Below, one piece after another: positions 26,026 to 34,441 of a DNA stretch of 64,000 nucleotides. Below the pieces are notes generated by a model. That model saw only the letters and a list, made by a program, of their open reading frames with translations, searched no databases and had not been told where the DNA came from. Source of the stretch: Roseibium album (GTDB lineage: Bacteria > Pseudomonadota > Alphaproteobacteria > Rhizobiales > Stappiaceae); contig NZ_CXWE01000007.1 of the NCBI RefSeq assembly GCF_001404515.1, forward strand, positions 186,001 to 250,000, read 5' to 3'. A program made the position numbers and the translations under genes. The number at the start of each line of letters is the position of its first letter. Position 1 is the first letter of the stretch.

Positions 26026-27083
26026 TGCGTATCTCGATCGAAAATTTCACCAAGGCATTCGGGACCACGACCGTGATCAAAGACATGTCCCTGGAGATCA
26101 ATAGCGGGGAAATGCTGGCGTTGCTTGGTCCGTCCGGTTGCGGCAAGTCGACAACGCTCTTTGCAATCTGCGGCATCCACCGGATGAATTCGGGGCGGCT
26201 CTTGTTTGGCGAGCGCGATGTCACCCGGATATCCTCACAACAGCGCAATGTCGGCGTCGTGTTTCAGAATTACGCACTTTACCCGCACATGAATGTCTTC
26301 GACAACATCGCATTTCCGCTGAAGGTGCGAAGGGATACCCGGGCAGACATTGAACGGAAGGTCAAGGATATTGCGGATCTCGTTCATATTGGCGAACTGC
26401 TCCACCGCAAGCCTGCCGAGCTGTCCGGAGGCCAGCAGCAGCGCGTCGCTCTTGCGCGTGCTCTGGTGCGCGAGCCCGACATTCTCCTGCTGGATGAGCC
26501 GCTTGCCAATCTGGATGCAAAGCTGCGTCTTGAAATGCGGTCCGAAATCCGCCGTATCCAGCAACAGACGGGGATCACGGCCGTGCTTGTCACGCATGAC
26601 CAGGTCGAGGCGATGTCCATGTGCGACCGGATCGCGATCATGGACCAGGGGAAAATCATGCAGCTATCGTCTCCCAAGGAGATGTATGAGGATCCTTCTT
26701 CGGATTTTGTCGCTGGTTTCCTTGGCAATCCACCGATTGCCTTTCTGGAAGGTGTTGCAGCGGAGGGGGGAATGCGCCTGGCCAATTCCGAAGTTACGCT
26801 TCCCGTTCCTGCCGCAATCAACCTGCCGGATCACGGCGCTGCGGTCCGTTTTGGAATTCGGCCGGAATTTTTCCAGCCCGATAATGATCTAAAGATCAAA
26901 GGCAGGATCAGCTTCGTGGAAACGCAAGGCCGCGAAGAGCTTTATGACGTTACGCTGGAAAACGGCTCGGTGCTGCGGTCGATCCAGTCGCAAGGTGGCA
27001 GTTTCAAATTGGGGGACAACGTGAACTGGGGGATCGCCGGAGACCGGATTCTGGCCTTCGATGCTGCCGGCAACAGGCTTTGA
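26025..27083 (+). CDS. ABC transporter ATPase (UgpC/MalK type)
   Basis: The 352-residue protein has Walker A GPSGCGKST (35-43), Q-loop VFQNYALYPH, signature LSGGQQQRVALARAL, Walker B ILLLDEPLANLD and switch His in LVTHDQVEA, followed by a C-terminal TOBE-type regulatory domain (about 240-350). It energises the sugar-type importer. The start overlaps the preceding stop. The C terminus overlaps nothing once the next gene is started at 27094. Confidence 0.95.
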   Translation: MRISIENFTKAFGTTTVIKDMSLEINSGEMLALLGPSGCGKSTTLFAICGIHRMNSGRLLFGERDVTRISSQQRNVGVVFQNYALYPHMNVFDNIAFPLKVRRDTRADIERKVKDIADLVHIGELLHRKPAELSGGQQQRVALARALVREPDILLLDEPLANLDAKLRLEMRSEIRRIQQQTGITAVLVTHDQVEAMSMCDRIAIMDQGKIMQLSSPKEMYEDPSSDFVAGFLGNPPIAFLEGVAAEGGMRLANSEVTLPVPAAINLPDHGAAVRFGIRPEFFQPDNDLKIKGRISFVETQGREELYDVTLENGSVLRSIQSQGGSFKLGDNVNWGIAGDRILAFDAAGNRL

Positions 27084-27093
27084 AGGGTCTCCG

Positions 27094-28584
27094 ATGACAT
27101 CCTTTCTGCCTGGAAAGACCTGGGTTCGAGACCGCTGCGACGGGCCTCTGGTGATCGCGCATCGCGGAGCCAGCGCCCATGCCTTTGACAACACGATGCG
27201 TGCTTTCAGGGTTGCACATGAGCTTGGTGCAGACATGTGGGAAGTCGACGTCCGCCTGACAAAGGATGGCGTACCGGTCGCGTTCCACGACGAGGATCTG
27301 AGAAAGACATGCGGCGTTGACAGATTGCTTTGTGATGTGAGCGCGGAAGAGCTCTTTGAAATGACGGCCCTTGCGGGACGCCAGGCCCCCGCGTTTTCCC
27401 AGGTGGCCAGGTTGGCCGCGGAACTGGGCGCGGGAATTTATCTGGATGCAAAAGAGGGTCATGCCGCTTCCCTGGCGATCGAAAACCTCGTTGAAAACCG
27501 GATCGAACGGGTCATTGTCGGTGCCAACACACCAGAATACTGCGCTGAATTGATCGCAGGCGGTTGTCCGTATCCGGTCTCGATCCTCGTCGGTCCCGGC
27601 CGTGATCCGTTCGCAATTGCCAGCGCATGCGGGGCAGAGCTTGTTCACCCGTGCTGGGAGCATGCGAGCGACAGGCCGGACAGGCTTCTTGACGATACAT
27701 TCTTCCGGAAAGCAAATTCGCTCGGGCTGCCTGTCGTGACCTGGCATGAAGAACGAGCAGATGTGCTGGCCGAGCTGGTTCAGATGCCCATACTTGGTAT
27801 TTGTTCCGACAAGCCGGAAATGGTCCGTCCTTACTCATCCGGTCCTTTGCATGTTCCTGAAATCGTTTGCCACCGGGGGGCTTGCAGGATTGCCCCTGAA
27901 AACACGGGTGCCAGTGCCAGGACAGCCTGGGATGGCGGCTTCGACTATGTGGAGATTGATGTACGCGAAACGGCCGACGGGCAACTGGTCCTCCACCACG
28001 ATGAAACCCTCGAGCGCACGACGACCGGGACGGGGCCACTGGCAGGCCGCAACCTGCGTGAGCTGCAAAAGCTGGATGCCGGCAATTGGTTCGATGCCTT
28101 TTTCAAGGGAATACGACTACCCACGCTTTCGGAGTTCGTGTTGCTTGCTGCGAAAGGCAACCGGAAACTCTATGTCGAGATCAAGCAGGCTGACGCCATG
28201 AAGACGGCCGGGGAGGTTCTCGGCAAGCTGTCGCACGAACAGGTTTTCTTCTGGTCGTTCGATCAGAGCCGAATGATGCAAATCCGCAAAGCCTACCCGA
28301 ACGCACGCCTCATGGTTCGGCCGGAGGATTATGAGACGCTGGAGGACTGCCTGTCGGCTTATGACGCCGATATCGTCGAATTCAATGCCCGGAACGCGAA
28401 CCCTGGGGATGTTGCAGCGGTTCGGGCTGCCGGGCGCAAGGTAATGCTTGCCTATATGGGTGACGACCTTAACGTCCTCTCGGAGCTTGCTCAGCTTCAA
28501 CCGGATCTTCTCAACGTGAATGAGCCGTTTCTTGTCCGGAAGATGTTCATTCAATCGGAAAAGGACGGAACAAGCGATGGCTGA
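27094..28584 (+). CDS. tandem-domain glycerophosphodiester phosphodiesterase
   Basis: The 496-residue protein contains two complete GDPD domains. Domain 1 (about 18-245) has H23-R24 in AHRGASAHAFDNT, E50 and D52 in WEVDVR, and H65 in FHDEDL. Domain 2 (about 256-490) has H260-R261 in CHRGACRIAPENT, E287 and D289 in VEIDVR, and H302 in HHDETL. Both therefore keep the catalytic histidines and metal-binding acids that split glycerophosphodiesters into glycerol-3-phosphate and an alcohol. No signal peptide is seen, so it should act on the imported compound in the cytoplasm. GAAGGG precedes the ATG at 27094. Most GDPDs have one domain of about 250 residues. Confidence 0.9.
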   Translation: MTSFLPGKTWVRDRCDGPLVIAHRGASAHAFDNTMRAFRVAHELGADMWEVDVRLTKDGVPVAFHDEDLRKTCGVDRLLCDVSAEELFEMTALAGRQAPAFSQVARLAAELGAGIYLDAKEGHAASLAIENLVENRIERVIVGANTPEYCAELIAGGCPYPVSILVGPGRDPFAIASACGAELVHPCWEHASDRPDRLLDDTFFRKANSLGLPVVTWHEERADVLAELVQMPILGICSDKPEMVRPYSSGPLHVPEIVCHRGACRIAPENTGASARTAWDGGFDYVEIDVRETADGQLVLHHDETLERTTTGTGPLAGRNLRELQKLDAGNWFDAFFKGIRLPTLSEFVLLAAKGNRKLYVEIKQADAMKTAGEVLGKLSHEQVFFWSFDQSRMMQIRKAYPNARLMVRPEDYETLEDCLSAYDADIVEFNARNANPGDVAAVRAAGRKVMLAYMGDDLNVLSELAQLQPDLLNVNEPFLVRKMFIQSEKDGTSDG

Positions 28585-29593
28585 TCGAGGGAGTTCGAAG
28601 AAACAGGTCAATTCCTTCGATGTTGCCCGGCTCGCCGGCGTTTCACGTTCCGCCGTGTCGCGAACCTTCACCGACGGTGCCAGCGTCTCTGAGGAAACAC
28701 GAGAAAAAGTGACCAGGGCCGCGACAGAACTCGGCTATCGGGTCAATGTTCTTGCGCGCTCGTTGCACAAGCAGAAATCCGATCTGGTCGGTGTGGTCGC
28801 CGCGGATCTGGACAACCCCTTCAGGGGGGAGCAGATCGATCTCTTGTCGCAAGGCCTTCTGGAAATGGGACTGCGCCCCATTCTTCTAAGGGGAGACCCG
28901 TCGACCGACGTCGCCGATCTTATCGGCTCTCTGCTTCAATACAGCGTTGCCGGTGTCATCGTGACGTCCGACACGCCACCTGAAGAAATCTGCCGCGAAT
29001 GCCTTGAAAACGGCGTGCCGCTTGTCGTGGTCAACAAGCGTGATCCGGGTGCCCCGGTCGATCGCGTGGTGACCGACTTCGAGGCTGGTGGACGGTTGGC
29101 ATTCGATCATCTCATCTCGTGCGGTTGCCGGAAGCTCGCTGTCGTGACACCGGAGCGGTCGTCTTACTCTGTGAACGGTCGGGCGCTCGCGTTCGAACAG
29201 GCAGCCAATGATGCAGGCTTCCCGGTGGTTCGCATCGCCTGGGGAGCTCAATCCTATGACGGTGGTCTGGCAGCATCCGCTTACGTCAACCGCGTGAAGA
29301 GCGAAATCGACGGAGTCTTCTGTACAGCCGACTATCTTGCACTGGGCGTCCTCGACGGGTTGCGCCATGAACACGGCATCAGGGTGCCGGAAGATATGCA
29401 GGTGATTGGCTACGACGACATAGTCCAGGCATCCTGGAAGTCATATGACCTGACCACGATCGTTCAAAGCCGCAAGGATCTTTGCGATATTACGCTGAAC
29501 CTTCTGATGCAGCGACTGGTGGATCCGGATCTGCCGCAACAGATTGAGGTGAGCGGCGTCTCCTTGAGGCAACGGAAAACCACCACCGGCTGA
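28577..29593 (+). CDS. LacI-family transcriptional regulator
   Basis: The 338-residue protein has a LacI helix-turn-helix (residues 12-32, FDVARLAGVSRSAVSRTFTD), the hinge helix region YRVNVLARSLHKQ and a periplasmic-binding-like effector domain from about 65. The ATG at 28577 overlaps the end of the phosphodiesterase gene and has AAGGACGG upstream; a longer frame from 28520 lacks a site. As last gene of the ABC operon it probably represses it through the palindrome at 22373-22388. Confidence 0.93.
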   Translation: MADRGSSKKQVNSFDVARLAGVSRSAVSRTFTDGASVSEETREKVTRAATELGYRVNVLARSLHKQKSDLVGVVAADLDNPFRGEQIDLLSQGLLEMGLRPILLRGDPSTDVADLIGSLLQYSVAGVIVTSDTPPEEICRECLENGVPLVVVNKRDPGAPVDRVVTDFEAGGRLAFDHLISCGCRKLAVVTPERSSYSVNGRALAFEQAANDAGFPVVRIAWGAQSYDGGLAASAYVNRVKSEIDGVFCTADYLALGVLDGLRHEHGIRVPEDMQVIGYDDIVQASWKSYDLTTIVQSRKDLCDITLNLLMQRLVDPDLPQQIEVSGVSLRQRKTTTG

Positions 29594-29696
29594 CAGTTCC
29601 CTGCAAACACGTTCGGGAAGCACACCGGAGAGAATGTGCCGGGTATGTGGCAATCTGGAGCCGCCCGGACCTGCGAGCAGCGGCAGGTTTAGCGAC

Positions 29697-30752
29697 CTAA
29701 TCCGCGCTGTATCCATTGAACACGATATGGACCTTCATGGCACGCGCCCTGTCACCGGCATGGTCAAATGCTTCGGCCGCCTGTTCAAGCGGGTAGGAAG
29801 GGCTGATGATCGGTCCAACGTCAATTGTTCCCTCATCGATTGCCTTGACTGCAGCCGCGAATTCCGCGTGAAACCGGTGTGTTCCCTTGACCGTTATCTC
29901 CTTGCTGACAATCAGGTTGAGCGGCATGGGCGTGTCTCCCGCAACTCCGACGGTTACGAGCGTTCCCCGCGGCCGCAGGCTGAGCAGAGCGTCCTTGATC
30001 GCAGCCGCCGACGCTGAACATTCAAACGCGACGTCGAACTGTCCCTTGTCGGTCTTGTATGGAGCAAGGCCATCAGGATCAGTGCTCAGGTCAATGGTTT
30101 CGTTCGCACCCATTTGTCTTGCCACGGCAAGTGGCATTGCCTGCAAATCCGTGACGGCAATTTCGGAGGCATCTGCGTCTTTCGCCGCGGCAACGCACAA
30201 CGCGCCGATCGGTCCCGCTCCTGTTACAAGAACCCGTTGACCCTTGAGGTCGGGCGCCTGCGCGCGGGCATGCAGGCAAACTGCCAGAGGTTCTGCGCAG
30301 GCGGCCTTGCGGGCCGAAACCTTGTTCCGGTAACGGAATGCCTGGCGCGCAGGAACGACAACCCGTTCGCGAAAGAGGCCTTGTTCGTGCGGAAGTCGGT
30401 AGGCCGATCCCATGAACCGCATTTCAAGGCAATGAACCTCTTCACCGGCCTTGCAGAACTTGCAGCTCCCGCATGGTTGGCTTGGATTGATGGCAACAAG
30501 GTCGCCATGTTGAACCGCACCGGCACCTTCACCGACCGCAACGACACGACCAGCCGCCTCATGGCCCATGGCGATAGGCTCTTTCACACGCACAGGGCCG
30601 AAGCCGCCATCATGGTAGTAGTGCAGGTCTGAGCCGCAGATACCACCGGCAAGAATGTCGACCTTTATTTCTCCAGGTCCCAATTGCGGTTCAGGATGCT
30701 TTTCAAGCCTCAGGTCACGGATTCCATGCAGGACACAGGCGCGAGACATCAT
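29697..30752 (-). CDS. zinc-dependent alcohol dehydrogenase, L-idonate/L-gulonate 5-dehydrogenase-like
   Basis: The 351-residue medium-chain dehydrogenase has the catalytic zinc Cys in GGICGSDLHYYH, GHEAAG, the structural-zinc cysteines in CGSCKFCKAGEEVHC and a Rossmann motif VTGAGPIGALC near 180. The sequence HDGGFGPVRVKEPIAMGHE is close to L-idonate 5-dehydrogenases. It would oxidise an aldonate or polyol with NAD(P). ATG codons at 30752 and 30749 are both possible; AGGATCC precedes the first. It is the last gene of the TRAP operon and thus probably acts on the TRAP substrate, feeding the uxuA branch. Confidence 0.85.
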   Translation of the reverse strand: MMSRACVLHGIRDLRLEKHPEPQLGPGEIKVDILAGGICGSDLHYYHDGGFGPVRVKEPIAMGHEAAGRVVAVGEGAGAVQHGDLVAINPSQPCGSCKFCKAGEEVHCLEMRFMGSAYRLPHEQGLFRERVVVPARQAFRYRNKVSARKAACAEPLAVCLHARAQAPDLKGQRVLVTGAGPIGALCVAAAKDADASEIAVTDLQAMPLAVARQMGANETIDLSTDPDGLAPYKTDKGQFDVAFECSASAAAIKDALLSLRPRGTLVTVGVAGDTPMPLNLIVSKEITVKGTHRFHAEFAAAVKAIDEGTIDVGPIISPSYPLEQAAEAFDHAGDRARAMKVHIVFNGYSAD

Positions 30753-30760
30753 GGTGGATC

Positions 30761-32038
30761 CTATTGGAAGATGAGGTTCGGCAACCAGGTTGCCAGGGCC
30801 GGGATGAACGACACCAGCAAGAGAACGATGATATTGCTCAAAAGGAAGGGAAGGATTGCCTTGACCACCGGTGTCAGCGGCAGCCGGGCGATGCCGGCAC
30901 AGACAAACAGGCAAACTCCGACCGGTGGTGTCGTCAGTCCGATCATCAGGTTGAGCACCGCGAATGTAGCAAAATGCAGGGGTTCAATACCAACTGCCTG
31001 CGCGAGAGAAAGCAGGGGCACGAAGAGGATGATCAACGCGGCGATCGTTTCCATGAACATGCCGACAAAGAGCAGAAGCAGGTTGATGATCAGGATAACG
31101 AGAATGGGATTGTCGGTAATCGTCAACACGGCGCTGGCGATCGCCTGAGGTATCCGTTCCGAGACGAGGATCCAGCCGAAAACATTCGCCAGTCCGACAA
31201 GAGCCAGGATCGAGGCTGCCGATACGGCGCTGTCCACGATGATCTTCGGCACTTTCTTCAGCGGCAGTTCGCGGTAGACGAACGCTCCGACAATGAAGGC
31301 GTAAACACTGGCGACAACTGCGGTTTCGGTGGGTGTGGCGATGCCGCTCAGAAGCCCGTAGATGATGATGCCGGTCATGGCGATCGCCCAGAAAGCGCTT
31401 CCCAGGGCGCGCACGAGTTCGCTTGCGCCGCGCCAGGGTTCGCGGGGAAAGTTTTTCCGGCGTGCGATCACGTAGCAGGTGATCATCATCGCAAGACCCA
31501 TCAAAAGACCCGGAACGGCGCCTGCCATGAACATCTGGCCAACAGAAATGCCGCTGAGCGCGCCGACGATGATCATCGGGACACTCGGTGGAATGATCGG
31601 GCCGACCGTGGAGGAGGCGGCGGTGACGGCTGCGGAAAAGTCGGCCGGATAACCGGCTTTTTTCATGCCCGGTATCATGACGCCACCTATGGAGGCAGCA
31701 TCCGCGACGGCCGTTCCGGTGATGCCGCCGAAGAGCATGGAGGCGCCGATATTGGTCAGGCCGAGTCCACCCCGGACCCAGCCGACCAGAGCATTCGCAA
31801 ACCGGATGATGCGCTCGGTGATGCCGCCATTGTTCATCAGGTTTCCGGCCAGAATGAATCCCGGAATGCTCAGAAGGACAAAGACATCGATCCCCGCGTA
31901 GACCTTTTGCGGGATGACGACCAGCGGAATGCCGGAGACCAGCAGATAGCTTAGGGACGAAAGGCCGAGAGCAATGGCAACGGGGATGCCGATCACGAGC
32001 GATCCCACGAAAACGGCAAACAGAACAAAGACCTCCAC
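30761..32038 (-). CDS. dctM: TRAP transporter large permease
   Basis: The 425-residue membrane protein has about twelve hydrophobic segments with TRAP DctM landmarks: GIPGFILAGNLMNNGGITERI-type text near 55-80, GGITGTAVADAASIGGVMIPGM near 105-126 and TVGPIIPPSVPMI near 145. It is the sodium-driven channel subunit. It begins at GTG 32038 right after the small-subunit stop, with GGGAGA upstream. It is followed nine bases later by the dehydrogenase gene. Confidence 0.95.
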   Translation of the reverse strand: MEVFVLFAVFVGSLVIGIPVAIALGLSSLSYLLVSGIPLVVIPQKVYAGIDVFVLLSIPGFILAGNLMNNGGITERIIRFANALVGWVRGGLGLTNIGASMLFGGITGTAVADAASIGGVMIPGMKKAGYPADFSAAVTAASSTVGPIIPPSVPMIIVGALSGISVGQMFMAGAVPGLLMGLAMMITCYVIARRKNFPREPWRGASELVRALGSAFWAIAMTGIIIYGLLSGIATPTETAVVASVYAFIVGAFVYRELPLKKVPKIIVDSAVSAASILALVGLANVFGWILVSERIPQAIASAVLTITDNPILVILIINLLLLFVGMFMETIAALIILFVPLLSLAQAVGIEPLHFATFAVLNLMIGLTTPPVGVCLFVCAGIARLPLTPVVKAILPFLLSNIIVLLLVSFIPALATWLPNLIFQ

Positions 32039-32040
32039 GC

Positions 32041-32538
32041 TCAGGTCTCCCGTTTCATGTCAGCTTCATCAGCCGACAACAGCGTCAGAACGGCTCGAAC
32101 CATTGCAAAGGCAAGCAGGAGAAGAAAAAGAAGAAAGACGCTGAAATGGATAAAGGACATCTGTAGGCCCATTGCCGGAGATTTCTGGAGTAACCCGATT
32201 TGCACGTATTTCCAGGCACCGGGCAGCAAGATGGCCGCAAGAAACGCCGTTGCCAGAGAGGCGACCAGGCGAAGAATACGCGGCCAGGGATCGGGGAGGG
32301 TGTCGCAGACGATGTCGACATTCACCAGGTCTCCGCTCATCAGACCCAACCCGACACCAAGTGCCGTCATGTAGATCAGCGCAAACCGGGTAAGTTCTTC
32401 TGTCCAGACGGGAGAGTCGCCGATCGTTCGCCCCAGCACCTGGGTGAGCACCGCCAGGATCAGAACCATGAAGGCAACAAAAACCCCGATACGGCAGAGA
32501 AGCTCGAGGCTTCGATGGACTTTGAGAATGACCTTCAT
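32041..32538 (-). CDS. dctQ: TRAP transporter small permease
   Basis: The 165-residue protein has four membrane helices and the DctQ landmark VWTEELTRFALIYMTALGVG near residues 45-64. It forms the membrane complex with DctM. It lies 62 bases downstream of the binding-protein gene on the same strand. Confidence 0.93.
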   Translation of the reverse strand: MKVILKVHRSLELLCRIGVFVAFMVLILAVLTQVLGRTIGDSPVWTEELTRFALIYMTALGVGLGLMSGDLVNVDIVCDTLPDPWPRILRLVASLATAFLAAILLPGAWKYVQIGLLQKSPAMGLQMSFIHFSVFLLFLLLLAFAMVRAVLTLLSADEADMKRET

Positions 32539-32600
32539 GAATTGACCTGGATAAAGACCCGCCGCCAGGTAATCCCGGCGGCAGGCAAGTTGGGGAGGGA

Positions 32601-33578
32601 CTACTTCTGACTGTTGAAGAGATCTTCCACGATCGGTTTGACCTCGTCGTTTACGTTCGCCAGAACTGCGTCCTTCGCCGCTGCTGCATAGGCTGCTCCA
32701 TCGACCTCGACAAAGGTCATTCCCTTGTCTTCCAGATAGGCACGGTCTTCTGCGAGACTGGCCTCAAGAAGGCCTCGTTCAAAAGCCTGGGCGCGTTTCG
32801 CCGCTTCAAGAACGCTTGCCTGGTCTTCGGGGCTGAGGTTTTGCCAGGTCGATTCAGCAATCGTCAGGTAGATCCAGGATCTGACGTGCTGGGTCAGGTT
32901 CACATGTGACTGGACCTCGTTGAAATTCGCCGAACGGATCAGGGCAAGCGGGTTTTCCTGAGCCCCGATGGTGCCGTTCTGCAAGCTTGTGAACACTTCC
33001 GAAAAGGCCATGGGTGTCGGCGCGGCCCCAAGTGCTTTCCAAACGTCAACGAAGAGTGGCACATTGGGAACGCGCATCTTCAGGCTCTCAAGCTGATCCG
33101 GAGACGGGATGGCCCGGTTTGACGTGAGATTGCGTGGTCCGCGCGCGAAATAGGCAATTGGCCTGATCTGCGCTTTTTCGACAATTTGTGCCTTGATCTG
33201 GTCGCCGATATCGCCGGAGGCGATTTCGTCCATGTGCTCGGTCGACGCATAAGCGTATGGGACTGCGAGAAGCGCTGCCATCGGAGCCCAGTTCTGCAGG
33301 CTTTCGCCGGTGATTGTCATGTCGACCGTGCCAAGCTGCATGCCATTGATCAGGTCGATTTCCTTGCCGAGCGACTCGTTCGGATAGACCTCGACTGCGA
33401 TCCGCCCATCGGTCAGTGTCGAAAGCTCTTCACCGAATTTGACCGCTGCCTTGTGCCAGGCATTCTGCTCGTTTGCCAGGTGACCCAACTTCAATGTCGT
33501 TTCCTGCGCCATTGCAGCCCCTGCAGCGAACTGCGATACGACGCATGCCGCGAGGAAAGTCCTAAATCTGAATGCCAT
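32601..33578 (-). CDS. dctP: TRAP transporter substrate-binding protein
   Basis: The 325-residue periplasmic protein has a signal peptide (cleavage near AMA-QE, residue 24) and the DctP fold. The conserved ligand-carboxylate arginine is in LKMRVPNVPLF near residue 170, and FTSLQNGTIGAQENPLALI is the family block near 210. This type commonly binds sugar acids or aldonates, in keeping with the neighbouring dehydrogenase and UxuA. It lies six bases after the GntR gene in one operon. Confidence 0.93.
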   Translation of the reverse strand: MAFRFRTFLAACVVSQFAAGAAMAQETTLKLGHLANEQNAWHKAAVKFGEELSTLTDGRIAVEVYPNESLGKEIDLINGMQLGTVDMTITGESLQNWAPMAALLAVPYAYASTEHMDEIASGDIGDQIKAQIVEKAQIRPIAYFARGPRNLTSNRAIPSPDQLESLKMRVPNVPLFVDVWKALGAAPTPMAFSEVFTSLQNGTIGAQENPLALIRSANFNEVQSHVNLTQHVRSWIYLTIAESTWQNLSPEDQASVLEAAKRAQAFERGLLEASLAEDRAYLEDKGMTFVEVDGAAYAAAAKDAVLANVNDEVKPIVEDLFNSQK

Positions 33579-33584
33579 GTTCCG

Positions 33585-34316
33585 TCACTCCCTGTTGAAT
33601 GGTGATCCATCAGTCGCCAGATCCTCGCAGCGATCAAAATAGATCTGATTTCTCTGAATGATCTGGGGCAGAGTTTTGAGGATCTCGTTCAGATGTTCAC
33701 GCATCGCCCGGGAGGCTGTGTCCGGGTTGCCTGCTTCGATCTGATCGACAATGGCCGTGTGCTGTTTGATCAGCGTGGCGATTGGAAAGAGTTCGAAGCT
33801 CAGGAACCTGACCCGGTCCATCTGGCTCTTCAGCCCTTCCACGAATTGCCACGCAACGTCCTTTCCGGCAGCCTCTGCAAGGGTGCGGTGGAATATCTCG
33901 TCTTCATTGATGAAGTCCGCGGAGGACGTCTTGCCGATCTTGGCCTGGTTCCGTAATTGCGACCGCAATTCCTGAACCAGCGCCGGCTGCGGATCCTGTG
34001 CGAGCAACCGCACGATGTCGGCCTCGACCGCTTCCCGAACGAACCGCGATTGCAGGACGGTCGGGTAGTCGATCTTGGTGACAAGTGTGCTGCGTTGTGG
34101 CCGGATCAGGAGAAGCCCCTCCTCGGCCAGTTTGATGAAAGCTTCGCGGACCGGTTGCCGGCTGATGCCATAGCTCTTGGCGATCTCTGCCTCGGACAGC
34201 TTGCTGCCCGGCGGGAGGTCATTCTTGACGATGCGCTCACGCATGATGCGACGCACTTGCGGTGCGATCGCAACGGTATCGTCAAGCCACGTATCGATTA
34301 CGACTTCGTTCAACAC
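33585..34316 (-). CDS. GntR-family regulator, FCD subfamily
   Basis: The 243-residue protein has a winged helix (about 20-85, PPGSKLSEAEIAKSYGISRQPVREAFIKLAEEG split across helices) and an FCD domain with EDEIFHRTLAEAAG and EAGNPDTASRAMREHL metal/ligand blocks. It starts at GTG 34316 with GGGAGGA well placed. It heads the TRAP operon and is divergent from uxuA, so it is the probable repressor of both, as UxuR/ExuR-like proteins are for hexuronate genes. Confidence 0.9.
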   Translation of the reverse strand: MLNEVVIDTWLDDTVAIAPQVRRIMRERIVKNDLPPGSKLSEAEIAKSYGISRQPVREAFIKLAEEGLLLIRPQRSTLVTKIDYPTVLQSRFVREAVEADIVRLLAQDPQPALVQELRSQLRNQAKIGKTSSADFINEDEIFHRTLAEAAGKDVAWQFVEGLKSQMDRVRFLSFELFPIATLIKQHTAIVDQIEAGNPDTASRAMREHLNEILKTLPQIIQRNQIYFDRCEDLATDGSPFNRE

Positions 34317-34343
34317 GAGAAGTCCTCCCAGCGTCGTTATCTA

Positions 34344-34358
34344 CCATACTGCCATACT
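34344..34358. promoter_or_regulatory. direct repeat in the gntR-uxuA divergent region
   Basis: CCATACT occurs twice, at 34344-34350 and 34352-34358, spaced eight bases apart within the 125-base gap between the GntR gene and uxuA. This could be a regulator contact site. It is not palindromic and the assignment is tentative. Confidence 0.25.
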
Positions 34359-34441
34359 AGTCAACAAAAATTTGACAAGTGGCGGTGAAGCATTCAAAAA
34401 ATGAGTCACATACTTATTCAAGGCTACAGGAGGGAGCAGGG

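Noticed and set aside
30764..31954. 396-codon frame opposite the TRAP large permease gene
   Set aside because: A very polar, His/Asp/Arg-rich product is what the reverse strand of a hydrophobic membrane-protein gene gives.
34372..34400. TTGACA as a uxuA promoter
   Set aside because: A perfect -35 is present at 34372-34377, but no acceptable -10 lies 16-18 bases downstream.
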